This document shows, one piece after another, positions 46,337 to 54,841 of a stretch of 64,000 nucleotides of DNA (the stretch's first letter is position 1; the number at the start of each line of letters is the position of its first letter). The notes under the pieces are model-generated. The model was not told where the DNA came from. It made no database searches and saw only the letters and a list, made by a program, of their open reading frames with translations. A program made the position numbers and the translations under genes. Location: assembly GCA_050257855.1 (NCBI GenBank), contig JBLMXQ010000139.1, positions 62,001-126,000 on the forward strand, in the 5' to 3' direction. The DNA is from JBLMXQ01 sp050257855 (GTDB taxonomy: Bacteria > Acidobacteriota > Vicinamibacteria > Vicinamibacterales > CAVVIG01).

Positions 46337-47172
46337 GGTCGCCCGGCTGACGCCTCCGGCCTCGGCCCGCCTGCAGCCTCGCGCTCCATTCGACCGGCTC
46401 GGGCCCTGAGCTCCGCCGGGGGATTCAGCCGCGTGTCGAGGAGATGGCGCGGCGCGACGTTGCCGAGCGCTTTCAGCATCGACTGCTTGACGCCCGGATG
46501 TTCGCGCTCGAGCTCCATCAGCAGGCGCTTGGCCCGCTGGCGCTCGAGGCCGAGATCGCCGCACGCCGGGCAGCAGCAGCCGATGATCGGCAGGTCGTAC
46601 TGCTTCGTGTACGCGCGCGCCTCGTCCTCGCCGACGTACACGAGCGGCCGGATCACGACGTGCTCGCCGTTGTCGGACACCAGCCTGGCCGGCATGGCCT
46701 TCAGGGCGCCGGCGAAGAACAGGTTCAGGAGCAGGGTCTCGATGAAGTCGTCGGCGTGGTGGCCGAGCGCAATCTTGGTCGCGCCGATTTCCTTCGCGAT
46801 GCGGTAGAGGACGCCCCGCCGCAGCCGCGCGCACAGCGAGCACGGCGTCTGGTCGGCGTCCAGGATGTCGTCGATCACGCCGCCGATGCCGGTGTGCTCG
46901 ATGCGATACTCCCATCCCCGCGACTCGCAGGTACGGGCGATGAGATCGTGCTTGTAGTCCTTGTAGCCGGAGTCGACGTTGACGGCGACCAGCGTGAAGC
47001 GGATCGGCGCCCGCTGCCGGAGGACGTCGAGGATCTGCAGCAGCGCCCAGCTGTCCTTGCCGCCCGAGAGGCCGACCATCACGCGGTCGCCCTCCTCGAG
47101 CATCGCAAAGTCCGTGATCGCCGTCGTCGTCTTCTTCGCGAGTCGCGCTTCGAGCTCGCTGCGGTACGCCAT
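46333..47172 (-). CDS. ttcA: tRNA 2-thiocytidine synthetase TtcA
   Basis: Thiolates cytidine 32 in some tRNAs with an iron-sulfur cluster. The 279-residue product has the PP-loop SGGKDS at 36-41, the cluster ligands CSLC and a later cysteine group GCCCPACG, and the ALGHHADDFIET segment. Length and motifs match. Its stop overlaps dtd; it lies 9 bases after a glycosyltransferase gene on the same strand. Confidence 0.93.
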   Translation of the reverse strand: MAYRSELEARLAKKTTTAITDFAMLEEGDRVMVGLSGGKDSWALLQILDVLRQRAPIRFTLVAVNVDSGYKDYKHDLIARTCESRGWEYRIEHTGIGGVIDDILDADQTPCSLCARLRRGVLYRIAKEIGATKIALGHHADDFIETLLLNLFFAGALKAMPARLVSDNGEHVVIRPLVYVGEDEARAYTKQYDLPIIGCCCPACGDLGLERQRAKRLLMELEREHPGVKQSMLKALGNVAPRHLLDTRLNPPAELRARAGRMEREAAGGPRPEASAGRP

Positions 47173-47181
47173 CGAGAGATT

Positions 47182-48222
47182 CTAGACGATTACGAGCCGG
47201 TCTATCGCCGCCGGCCACGTCAGCTTCGCCGCGTCGGCGGCCGCGGCCGCGCCGAGACGTTCGGCGCACGCGGCGTCGGCGAAGAGCGGCGCCAGCGCGG
47301 CGGCGAGCGCCGCGGGCGTCGGATCACAGACCGCACCGGTCCTGCCGTCGCTCACGAGCTCGGCCGGCCCGCCGCTGTCGCGGCACGTGACCACCGCCTT
47401 GCGCGAGGCGAACGCCTCGACGGTCACCAGGCCGTAGTCCTCCGCCAGCGGGGTGAAGCACACGGCGCGGCACCGCGCGAGGTGATCGAGCATCGCCTCG
47501 TCGCCGATGCGGCCGGCGAACGAGACCCGCGAGGCGACGCCGAGTTCGTTTGCGAGACGCGCCAGCGACGGGGCCTCGTCCCCCTCGCCCGCCACCACCG
47601 CGCGGATGCCGCGCGCCGACGGCTCGGCCAGCGCACGGATCAGCAGATCGACGCGCTTCAGGGGCGTCAGACGCGACACGGCGAAGACGTAGTCGCCGTA
47701 GCCGTCGCAGCGATACGGCCGCGGGGGCGGCGGCGGCCACCAGACGTCCACCTCCATCCCGAACGCCTCGGCGAGCCGGAGCCGGACGGTGTGCGACTGC
47801 GCGATGACCTCGGTGACGTTGTGCGAGAGGAGCCAGCGGTCGACGCCGTGAAGGACGGCGCGCCGGATCGATTCCTTGATCCGGTTCTTCGACGACAGGG
47901 TGGCGGCGAATCGCGGCCACAGGTCGTAGTACTCCCGCATCGTGTGGTTCAGCCAGCACACGTGCGCCGAATGCCGGACGGCGTAGCTCGGGTAGCGCAG
48001 GCTGATGATCTGATCGACATCGCGGCCGCCGACGCGGCGGACGTCGGTGCGGCGGTTCGCGAGGTACGTGGCCGTCGTGCGGCCGAACCCGTAATCGGGC
48101 GTCACGACGAGCGCGGCCTCGTGGCCGGCCGCGCGCGCCGCATCGACGAGCGCCCGCGCGATCACGAGGTGCCCGCCTTCGGTCAGATGCGGGCTGGAGG
48201 TGACGACGGCGAGAACGGCCAT
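47182..48222 (-). CDS. GT4-like glycosyltransferase
   Basis: Family 4 glycosyltransferase of 346 residues with an N-terminal GTB half (SSPHLTEGGHLVIARALVDA) and a C-terminal donor-binding half with AVSRLTPLKRVDLLIRAL, AGEGDE and PLAEDYGLVTVEAFAS (the E-x7-E region). Acts in the cytoplasm on an unknown acceptor, probably for surface glycan. Three bases separate it from the acyltransferase gene upstream. Confidence 0.9.
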   Translation of the reverse strand: MAVLAVVTSSPHLTEGGHLVIARALVDAARAAGHEAALVVTPDYGFGRTTATYLANRRTDVRRVGGRDVDQIISLRYPSYAVRHSAHVCWLNHTMREYYDLWPRFAATLSSKNRIKESIRRAVLHGVDRWLLSHNVTEVIAQSHTVRLRLAEAFGMEVDVWWPPPPPRPYRCDGYGDYVFAVSRLTPLKRVDLLIRALAEPSARGIRAVVAGEGDEAPSLARLANELGVASRVSFAGRIGDEAMLDHLARCRAVCFTPLAEDYGLVTVEAFASRKAVVTCRDSGGPAELVSDGRTGAVCDPTPAALAAALAPLFADAACAERLGAAAAADAAKLTWPAAIDRLVIV

Positions 48223-48225
48223 CGG

Positions 48226-48954
48226 TCAGCGAACGCGGGTCGAGACGACGCGCGCCGGAATGCCCACCGCGATCGCGTGCTCGGGCACGTCGTCGCGCAC
48301 GACCGCGCCGGCGCCGACGATCGCCATCGCCCCGATCGTGACGCCGTCCAGCACCTTCACGCCCGCGCCCATCCAGACGCCGTCGCCGATGGTGACTCCA
48401 GCCGACGTGCGCGTCTGAGCGAGCACGGGCTTCTCCGGATCCGAGAAATCATGATCGCCGCCGATCACGTAGCAGTAGGCCGCCAGCAGCGCGTTCGACC
48501 CGATGCGCACACGGCTCGCGGAGAACACCTCGCAGTTGAACCCGAGGTTCGCGCCCTCGCCGAGCTCGATGTCGCCGTCCTTGCAGGAGAGAATCGTGTT
48601 GCGCCCGACGAACACGCCGTCGCCGATGCGGATCCCGGCGTTTCCGCTCCCCTTCGCGTCGATCAGGCAGTTGTCGTCGATGACGACGTTGCTGCCGATG
48701 TGGATCTTGTGGGGATGGCGCAGCACCACGGTCTGGCCGAACACGACGTTGCGTCCGCAGGAACCGAGGAGGGCCGGATAGAGCGCCTTGCGCAGGGCGA
48801 GGCCGAGCGCGCCGGCGCGATTCTGCGCCGCCATGACGACGAGCTCGTACTTGAGCAGCGCGCCGAGCCCCGGGCGCCCCACGACGAACGTGGCGTATTT
48901 CTCGCGGGCCGAGACCCCCGGCGCAAAGAGCTGGTCCTGGGCTTTTTCGATCAC
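48226..48954 (-). CDS. Left-handed beta-helix acyltransferase (WbbJ-like)
   Basis: A 242-residue transferase whose C-terminal two thirds are hexapeptide repeats (IHIGSNVVIDDNCLIDAKGS, IRIGDGVFVGRNTI, VTIGDGVWMGAGVKVLDG, VTIGAMAIVGAGAVV). Such enzymes acetylate sugars in surface polysaccharides. The start is uncertain: the GTG at 48954 (VIEKAQDQLF) is chosen, as upstream codons read through a REP-like palindrome (GADLQVRPG). Part of the glycan cluster. Confidence 0.85.
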   Translation of the reverse strand: MIEKAQDQLFAPGVSAREKYATFVVGRPGLGALLKYELVVMAAQNRAGALGLALRKALYPALLGSCGRNVVFGQTVVLRHPHKIHIGSNVVIDDNCLIDAKGSGNAGIRIGDGVFVGRNTILSCKDGDIELGEGANLGFNCEVFSASRVRIGSNALLAAYCYVIGGDHDFSDPEKPVLAQTRTSAGVTIGDGVWMGAGVKVLDGVTIGAMAIVGAGAVVRDDVPEHAIAVGIPARVVSTRVR

Positions 48955-48964
48955 CAGCGTTCCC

Positions 48965-48992
48965 GGGCGGACCTGAAGGTCCGCCCCTACCG
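48965..48992. repeat. REP-like palindrome in glycan cluster
   Basis: GGGCGGACC-TGAA-GGTCCGCCC (48965-48986) followed by CTACCG. Same architecture (9-base stem, TGAA loop, CTACC tail) as the element in ligA with compensated base changes in both arms, so the hairpin rather than the sequence appears conserved. It lies between the epimerase stop and the acyltransferase start. Confidence 0.8.
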
Positions 48993-48995
48993 AAA

Positions 48996-49976
48996 TCAGA
49001 GCCAGCCCTGCTCGCGATACCACGCGAGCGTCCTGGCAATTCCCTCGCACAGGCTGACGCGCGGCGCGTAGCCAATCTCCCGCCGCGCGCGGCTGATGTC
49101 GAAGGCGCGGCTCTTCGTGAAGAAATCGACACGGCGCCGGTACAGCGGCGGCTCGAGGCCGAACGGGGCGCATACCGCCTCGCACGCGGCGCCCGCGGCC
49201 CACACCGGCCAGACCGGCAGATGCAGCCACGGCGGCGCGACGCCTGCGACCTCGGCGATGATCCGGCCCAGCTCGTTCAGCGTCGTCACCTCGGCGCCGG
49301 CGAGGATGAACGTGCGGTGCGCCGCCGCCGGATGCGCGGCGCAAAGCCGGAAGCCCTCGACGAGATCGTCGATGTAGGTCAGATGGTAATAGATCTCGCC
49401 GCTGCCCAGCGTCACAAAGCGCCGCCGCGCGACGCTGCGGAACAGCTTCAGCAAGCGGCGATCGCCCGGGCCGTAGATGCCCGTGGGGCGGACGATCGCC
49501 ACCTCGATGCCGAGACGCTCGCCCGCCGCGCGTGCGAGCTGCTCGCCTTCGAGCTTGGTGGCCTGATAGACGTCGCCGGGCCGGAGCGGCGCGTCTTCGT
49601 TCGCCGGCGGATGCTCGACATGGCCGTGGACGCCCACGGTGCTGCACTGCACGACGCGCCGGACGCCGGCGCGCGCCGAGGCCTCGACGATCCGTTCCGC
49701 CGCGACCGCGTTGACCGCCCGATATTCTTCCGTCGGCCGCCCCGCCTGACGATACAGCGCCGCGATGTTGTAGACGACCTCGGTCCCCTCGATCGCTCGC
49801 TCGACGGCGGCTCGATCCACGATGTCGCCTTCGATCAGCTCGATATCGCCGCCGAGCGCCGTCCGCGCAGCGTCGGCGCGCCGCACGAGGGCGCGGACGC
49901 GATCGCCGCCGGCCGCCAGCGTCCGCGCGAGGTGCCTGCCGGTGAAGCCGGCCGCTCCGGTTACGAGGACGCGCAC
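48996..49976 (-). CDS. NAD-dependent epimerase/dehydratase
   Basis: Extended SDR protein of 326 residues: GAAGFTGRHLARTL near the N-terminus, catalytic YQATK (Tyr-x3-Lys) and RPTGIYGPGD. The N-terminus VRVLVTGAAGFTG supports the GTG at 49976, which overlaps the end of the methyltransferase gene by 16 bases. It resembles dihydroflavonol reductase or hopanoid-associated sugar epimerase (HpnA) types. Its gene neighbours indicate a role in glycan or glycolipid modification. Confidence 0.88.
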   Translation of the reverse strand: MRVLVTGAAGFTGRHLARTLAAGGDRVRALVRRADAARTALGGDIELIEGDIVDRAAVERAIEGTEVVYNIAALYRQAGRPTEEYRAVNAVAAERIVEASARAGVRRVVQCSTVGVHGHVEHPPANEDAPLRPGDVYQATKLEGEQLARAAGERLGIEVAIVRPTGIYGPGDRRLLKLFRSVARRRFVTLGSGEIYYHLTYIDDLVEGFRLCAAHPAAAHRTFILAGAEVTTLNELGRIIAEVAGVAPPWLHLPVWPVWAAGAACEAVCAPFGLEPPLYRRRVDFFTKSRAFDISRARREIGYAPRVSLCEGIARTLAWYREQGWL

Positions 49977-50713
49977 CGCTCTGCCATGACGGTCACCGGC
50001 GAGCCGAGGAGCCGCAGCAGCCCCGCCCGCGCGAGCAGGCGTTCGGTCTTCTCCGTGAACCGACGCGATCCGATCGCCTTGTGGATCGCGATCGGGACGA
50101 CGAATTGACGGTGGACCGCTCGAATCCTGAAGCCGTGCCGACCCAGCTCGCGGGCGATCGCGCCGCCGGTCAGGACGCGGTACGGCTCGGTCCGGGCGCC
50201 GAGGGCGTGCACGATCCGGCGCGCGAGCGCCTGGAGCGCGGCGGCGCTTCGGGCCGACGGGTAGTCGAAGACGACGCGCTGGTCCGCGACGCGGCACAGC
50301 TCGCCCAGGCACGAACGCCACCGCGGCGTGTGCATCAGCACGCGCAGGCTCACGGCCGCGTCGAACGCACGGTCCGCGAACGGCAGCGCGTGCGCATCGC
50401 CGACGTCGAACGCCACCGCGACCTGCTCGGCCGCCGCCCGCGCGCGCGCCACCGCGAGCATCTCCGCGGAGGCGTCGATGCCGGTGACCTCGCCTCCCTC
50501 GCGCGCCAGCAGCAGCGCTGCGCGTCCCGTGCCGGTGCCGACGTCCAGAACCCGGCGGCCCCTGACCGCTCCGACGAACTCGAGCAGGACGCGCGCCTGC
50601 GACTCGGCGACGAGCGCGCCGATCGGGCCGCCGAAGCGGCGATCGTCGAACGTGCGCGCCGTCGCCGGATCCGCGTAGAGCGTGTAGCTGTAATGGTCGC
50701 GCCGCTCGCTCAC
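49961..50713 (-). CDS. Class I SAM-dependent methyltransferase (glycan cluster)
   Basis: A 250-residue methyltransferase with motif I VLDVGTGTGRAALLLAREGG and GIDASAEMLAVARAR, followed by VGDAHALPFADRAFDAAVS. The GTG start at 50713 overlaps the glycosyltransferase stop (GTGA), giving N-terminus SERRDHYSYTLYADPATAR. Likely modifies a sugar or lipid made by the cluster. Substrate unknown. Confidence 0.88.
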   Translation of the reverse strand: MSERRDHYSYTLYADPATARTFDDRRFGGPIGALVAESQARVLLEFVGAVRGRRVLDVGTGTGRAALLLAREGGEVTGIDASAEMLAVARARAAAEQVAVAFDVGDAHALPFADRAFDAAVSLRVLMHTPRWRSCLGELCRVADQRVVFDYPSARSAAALQALARRIVHALGARTEPYRVLTGGAIARELGRHGFRIRAVHRQFVVPIAIHKAIGSRRFTEKTERLLARAGLLRLLGSPVTVMAERCASS

Positions 50714-51915
50714 GCCAGATCCTTGACGACGGCCGCATGGGGCGCCGGAGGCCACAACGCGGCGCACGCCTGGCGCGTCCGATCGAGATAGGCCTCGTAG
50801 CTGTATTTCGTCGCGGCCAGCTCTCCTGCGCGACGTCCGACGAGCGCCGCGCGCCCGGGATCGTCGAGCGCGGCGAGAATCCCGTCGGCAAATTCGCGCG
50901 CGGTCGGGCCCGTCAGGAACGCCGTCTCGTCGTCGAGCACCTGCGTGTGCGTGAGCAGGCGCGTGGCGACGATCGGCCGGCCCGATCGCAGGTACTGGTA
51001 GATCTTCAGCGGGGTGTTGGTGCCGCGAGAACGCGGCGACGCGAGGACGTCGGCGGCTCGAAGGAACGCCGGGATCTCCGCGGCCGGCCGCTCGCCGGCG
51101 AACACCGTTGCGTCCTCGATTCCGGCGGCCCGCGTCTGTTCCTTCGCCCGCGCGACCTGGTCCGGTTTGCCTCCCGCCAGCAGCAGACGGGCTTCGGGAC
51201 GCACAGCCCGGACGTGCGCCATCGCCTCGAACAGCAGGTCGAGCCCCTGGTACGCCTCGAACGTTCCCGTGTACAGGACGATCGGCGTCGTGTCGTCGAA
51301 CCCGAAGCGCCGACGAATCGCGGCGACAGCGTCCGCGGCCGGCTCGTCCTCTGCGGATCCGGGCGCATTCTCGATCAGGATCGTCCGCGCCTGCGGCGCG
51401 ACCGCCCGCACCGTCTCCTCGAGCGACGGGCAGATAACGATGACCGCGCGCGAGCGGCGGATCATCAGGCGCTCCATCGCGAGGAAGACGCGGCGCAGCA
51501 GGCGCGACCGGCTGAAGCGGAAATTGGAGAGCTGCTGCGGCAGGCTCGAGTGCATGTCGTAGAGGTGCGGCACGCGCATGAGCGCGGCCAGGATCACGCC
51601 GATGACACCGCCCTCTTCGTGCGAGTGCACGGCGTCGTAGCTGCCGGCGAGCGCGCGGCGCGCCGCCGTCAGCGCCAGCAGCGCGTCGAGCGGCAGCTTG
51701 GCGAACGAGGGGCCGATCTTCACGCGGCGCACGAAGGGCGGGCGGAGCGATCGGAACACCCGCAAGCCTGGCATGGCGACGTCGGCGCCGAACGGATACG
51801 TGACGAGATCGACGTGGTGCCCGAGCGTCGTCAGCGCGCGGATCCGATGGAATTCACTGAACGGGGTCCCGCGCGGTTCGAAGAACGGCTCGGGCGCGAT
51901 CATCAGGATGCGCAC
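50710..51915 (-). CDS. GT4 glycosyltransferase
   Basis: A 401-residue GTB-fold enzyme starting MRILMIAPEPFFEPRGTPFS, with a donor half LYTGTFEAYQGLDLLFEAM, AGGKPDQV and SPRSRGTNTPLKIYQYLRSG. First gene of a minus-strand run that continues with methyltransferase, epimerase, acyltransferase, glycosyltransferase, ttcA and dtd. Divergent from the flippase-like gene with 55 bases between. Confidence 0.9.
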   Translation of the reverse strand: MRILMIAPEPFFEPRGTPFSEFHRIRALTTLGHHVDLVTYPFGADVAMPGLRVFRSLRPPFVRRVKIGPSFAKLPLDALLALTAARRALAGSYDAVHSHEEGGVIGVILAALMRVPHLYDMHSSLPQQLSNFRFSRSRLLRRVFLAMERLMIRRSRAVIVICPSLEETVRAVAPQARTILIENAPGSAEDEPAADAVAAIRRRFGFDDTTPIVLYTGTFEAYQGLDLLFEAMAHVRAVRPEARLLLAGGKPDQVARAKEQTRAAGIEDATVFAGERPAAEIPAFLRAADVLASPRSRGTNTPLKIYQYLRSGRPIVATRLLTHTQVLDDETAFLTGPTAREFADGILAALDDPGRAALVGRRAGELAATKYSYEAYLDRTRQACAALWPPAPHAAVVKDLA

Positions 51916-51970
51916 GGTTCGAGTGATTTTCGCACGAAATCATAGTACAGTGTCGCGTCGTTCGCCCTGG

Positions 51971-52951
51971 ATGCCTTCGGACCAGCCCACTCCTTCCCCG
52001 TTGCGCCGTTACGGGATCTTCGGAGCCAAGCTCGCGGTCAGCGTCGTGCTGCTGTGGCTGCTGTTCCGGACCGCGCCCGTCGGCGAACTCTGGGCCAGCG
52101 TGCGCCGCGCGTCGCTCGTCTGGCTCGCCGTTGCCCTGGGGCTGTACTTCCTCAACGTCCTGTTCAGCATCTGGCGCTGGCACCTGCTGCTCGAAACACA
52201 GGACGTGCACCTGCCCGCCCGCACGCTGCTCGCGTCCTTCATGGTCGCGCTGTTCTTCAACAACTTCCTGCCGAGCAACATCGGCGGCGACGTGATCCGG
52301 ATCCGCGACACGATGGGCGCCGCCAGATCGAAGACGGTCGCGACCACGGTGGTGCTCGCCGATCGCGTCATCGGCGTGATCGTGCTGGCGCTCATCTCGG
52401 CCGTGGGCGCGACGATGGCGGCGAAGGTCGAGGGCGTCGCCGCGGGGCCGATCTGGCCCTCATGGCTCTGGACCGGCTTCGTCGTCGTCGCCGCGTTCGC
52501 CGCACCGGCCGTGATCGCACCGGGCGCGGTCGGGCGCCTCCTGCAGCCGCTGACCGTGTTCCATCCCGAGTGGATCGGCGATCGGATCGACATGTTCACC
52601 GGCGCGCTGCGGCGCTTCCGGGAACGCCCGGGGTCGCTGGCGACGTGCTTCGTTGGCGCCGTCCTGGTGCAGGGCACCATCGTGGTCTTCTACACGGCGA
52701 TCGCGTACGCGCTCGGCATCCCCGTTGCCGTCTGGCACCTCGCCATCATCGTCCCGCTCTCGTTCGTGATTCAGATGCTGCCGGTGTCGGTGAACGGCTT
52801 CGGCGTCCGCGAGGCGACCTTCGCGCTCTACTTCTCGCAGATTGGGCTGCCGAAACATTCGGGACTGCTGCTGTCGCTCGTCGGAGCGGCGCTCATGATG
52901 GCGTTCTCACTGCTCGGCGCGCCCGTCTACATCTCGCGGGGACATCACTGA
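51971..52951 (+). CDS. YbhN/AglD-type membrane flippase-like protein
   Basis: Lysylphosphatidylglycerol synthase transmembrane-region family (UPF0104), 326 residues, with about seven to eight membrane segments, the conserved NNFLPSNIGGDVIR segment (about 92-105) and PVSVNGFGVRE (about 276-286). Family members are suspected to flip or sort lipids or glycolipids. ATG at 51971 chosen; a GTG at 51950 is possible. The 3' end overlaps a convergent gene by 45 bases. A palindrome starts 3 bases after the stop. Confidence 0.88.
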   Translation: MPSDQPTPSPLRRYGIFGAKLAVSVVLLWLLFRTAPVGELWASVRRASLVWLAVALGLYFLNVLFSIWRWHLLLETQDVHLPARTLLASFMVALFFNNFLPSNIGGDVIRIRDTMGAARSKTVATTVVLADRVIGVIVLALISAVGATMAAKVEGVAAGPIWPSWLWTGFVVVAAFAAPAVIAPGAVGRLLQPLTVFHPEWIGDRIDMFTGALRRFRERPGSLATCFVGAVLVQGTIVVFYTAIAYALGIPVAVWHLAIIVPLSFVIQMLPVSVNGFGVREATFALYFSQIGLPKHSGLLLSLVGAALMMAFSLLGAPVYISRGHH

Positions 52952-54841
52952 CGGCCGATAGCCGTCGCTGTCGGCTATCGGCGCGAAGCGCATCCGGACG
53001 CCGAGATTGCGTCCGTCGGTGGAGGTCGGGCTCTCCAGGCGCGGGATGAAGGCGTCGGAGGACCGCACCGACAGCAGCCACACGTACTCCTGCAGCCCGC
53101 GCACCCAGCGCACCGGCAGGTCGAACGTCTTCGTCTCGCCCGGCGCAAGCGGTACATCGACCGACGGCCCGCCCGCCGACGCGGTGAACGTCGTCCGGAT
53201 TGGCGAGGTGATGGTCATCCGCAGTGCGTGGACGGGGCGATCGGCCCGCACCACGATGTCGCTGCGCCCGTTTCCGGACACCCACATGAAGCCGGTCGGC
53301 TCCGGCGTGTAGGCGTTCTCGTCCAGGAAGTACAGCAGGACGCTCGACTCGGGCGTGTCGCCGTACCGCAGGTGAGCGCGCGGCGCGTACAGCATGATCG
53401 GCAGGTCGTTCGCCATCGTGAGCTCGACCGGCAGGTGCCGCGCGGCGCCGCGCTCGGTCGTCTGGTACGGAAACTTGGCGGCCACGAACGGGTTGAGGAG
53501 CATCTTGACGGTGAACAGCGCGCCGCCGACCCATGCCACGAGTCCAGGCCAGGCCGACGCGAGAGGCGGCGTCAGGAAGAAGAGCGCCGGATAGATGCTG
53601 AGGAAATAGCGGTTGCCGGGAGGGCCGCCGCCGCCGCTCCAGGTGTACGGCAGCAGCAGGACGAGCACCAGCGCGGAGGCGAACACCGTCAGGAACAGCA
53701 GCAGCCGCCAGCTGTCGCGACGCGCGCGAGAAGCCAGCCACAGGCCGATCGCCACCAGGCCTGGAAAGAAGTACGGCACGAACCCGAAGTGGCGCCCGAC
53801 CAGGAAGTACTCGACGTTGTGCGCGAACTGGACCGAGGCCTTCGCCGGCTCGAGAACCTTCTGCGCGGCGGAGCCGTCCGTTCGCACCGAGATGCCGCGG
53901 CGCTCCCAGGTCGCGCCCGGTCCGTCGAAGGGGAACGTCGTGTAGAACGTCTTGCGATCCCCGCCCTGATAGTTGAACTCGCCCGAGACGGCGGCGGTCA
54001 GGCCGAAGCAGGCGGTCGTCGTGGCGACGAACACGGCGCCGAGCACGATGCCCCTCAGCCACCGGCGCTGCCACCAGGCGGCGAGCACGAGCGGCGCGAT
54101 GAGCAGCGCGTTGCTCGGCTTGGAGTAGGTCGCAAGTCCGAGAAGGACGGCGGCCGCCGCCTGCCGCCGGCCGGACGTCCGCTCCGGCCCGGGAGCGACT
54201 GGATCGTAGACCCACAGGAACATCGCGACGAAGACGACCGAGAAGTTGAAGATCTCGGGCGTCAGGAACACCGTATACACCGGGACCGCCGCCGCCCCGA
54301 TGAACGCCGACGCAAACGCTGCCGCAGCTGTGGGCGACGAATCCGCGGCGAGAAACAGGTACGCGCACGCGCCGGCCGCGGCGAGGAGCAGGACGTTCAG
54401 GAGGAGCAGGCCGTTGAGGCCCAGCAGGCGGACGAACGGGGCGGCGACGAGAGGATAGATGTACGCCTTTCCGAAATACAGGCGGTCGCTCCGCGGGTCC
54501 TCTCCCCTCGCGATCCGCAGCCACGGAAAGTGCCCGCGCGCCCGCAGACCGATAGTCTTCCCGCGCTTGAGGAAGATCCCTTCGGGGCCGGATCGGTAGA
54601 TCCCCCAGAACCGCACGAGATCCTGGCGCTCGAACGTGAGGTCGCGATCGTAGGCGGCGCTCAGCGCCATCGCGACGTAGGTCGCCTCGTCTCCCTTGAG
54701 GCCGTAGCCGGTGCGGACGACGTCGACCGAGCCGGCCAGCGCCGCGCCGAGGAGCAGCAGAACCAGGCCGAGCGTGGCTGGACCGCGATGGCGGAACGGT
54801 GCGCTCGCCGGCGCCGCCGTGGCGCTCTCGAGCGGTGTCAT
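52907..54841 (-). CDS. Large polytopic membrane glycosyltransferase-like protein
   Basis: A 644-residue protein with about ten or more membrane segments in the first 430 residues and a soluble beta-rich C-terminal domain. The short periplasmic motif TGYGLKGDEATYVAMALSAA after the first segment, with Asp/Glu, resembles ArnT/PMT-type GT-C enzymes that transfer sugars from polyprenyl phosphates. Start ATG at 54841 overlaps the upstream glycosyltransferase stop (ATGA). The last residues (IADSDGYRP and on) are encoded through a heptamer-type palindrome and overlap the convergent gene by 45 bases, suggesting a lengthened C-terminus. Confidence 0.78.
   Translation of the reverse strand: MTPLESATAAPASAPFRHRGPATLGLVLLLLGAALAGSVDVVRTGYGLKGDEATYVAMALSAAYDRDLTFERQDLVRFWGIYRSGPEGIFLKRGKTIGLRARGHFPWLRIARGEDPRSDRLYFGKAYIYPLVAAPFVRLLGLNGLLLLNVLLLAAAGACAYLFLAADSSPTAAAAFASAFIGAAAVPVYTVFLTPEIFNFSVVFVAMFLWVYDPVAPGPERTSGRRQAAAAVLLGLATYSKPSNALLIAPLVLAAWWQRRWLRGIVLGAVFVATTTACFGLTAAVSGEFNYQGGDRKTFYTTFPFDGPGATWERRGISVRTDGSAAQKVLEPAKASVQFAHNVEYFLVGRHFGFVPYFFPGLVAIGLWLASRARRDSWRLLLFLTVFASALVLVLLLPYTWSGGGGPPGNRYFLSIYPALFFLTPPLASAWPGLVAWVGGALFTVKMLLNPFVAAKFPYQTTERGAARHLPVELTMANDLPIMLYAPRAHLRYGDTPESSVLLYFLDENAYTPEPTGFMWVSGNGRSDIVVRADRPVHALRMTITSPIRTTFTASAGGPSVDVPLAPGETKTFDLPVRWVRGLQEYVWLLSVRSSDAFIPRLESPTSTDGRNLGVRMRFAPIADSDGYRPSVMSPRDVDGRAEQ
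52954..52982. repeat. Heptamer-type palindrome between convergent genes
   Basis: GCCGATAGCCG (52954-52964) and CGGCTATCGGC (52972-52982) form an 11-base perfect stem with a 7-base loop, 3 bases after the flippase stop. The arms match the GGCTATC units of the arrays at 40 kb. On the minus strand it is translated within the membrane glycosyltransferase. Confidence 0.8.
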
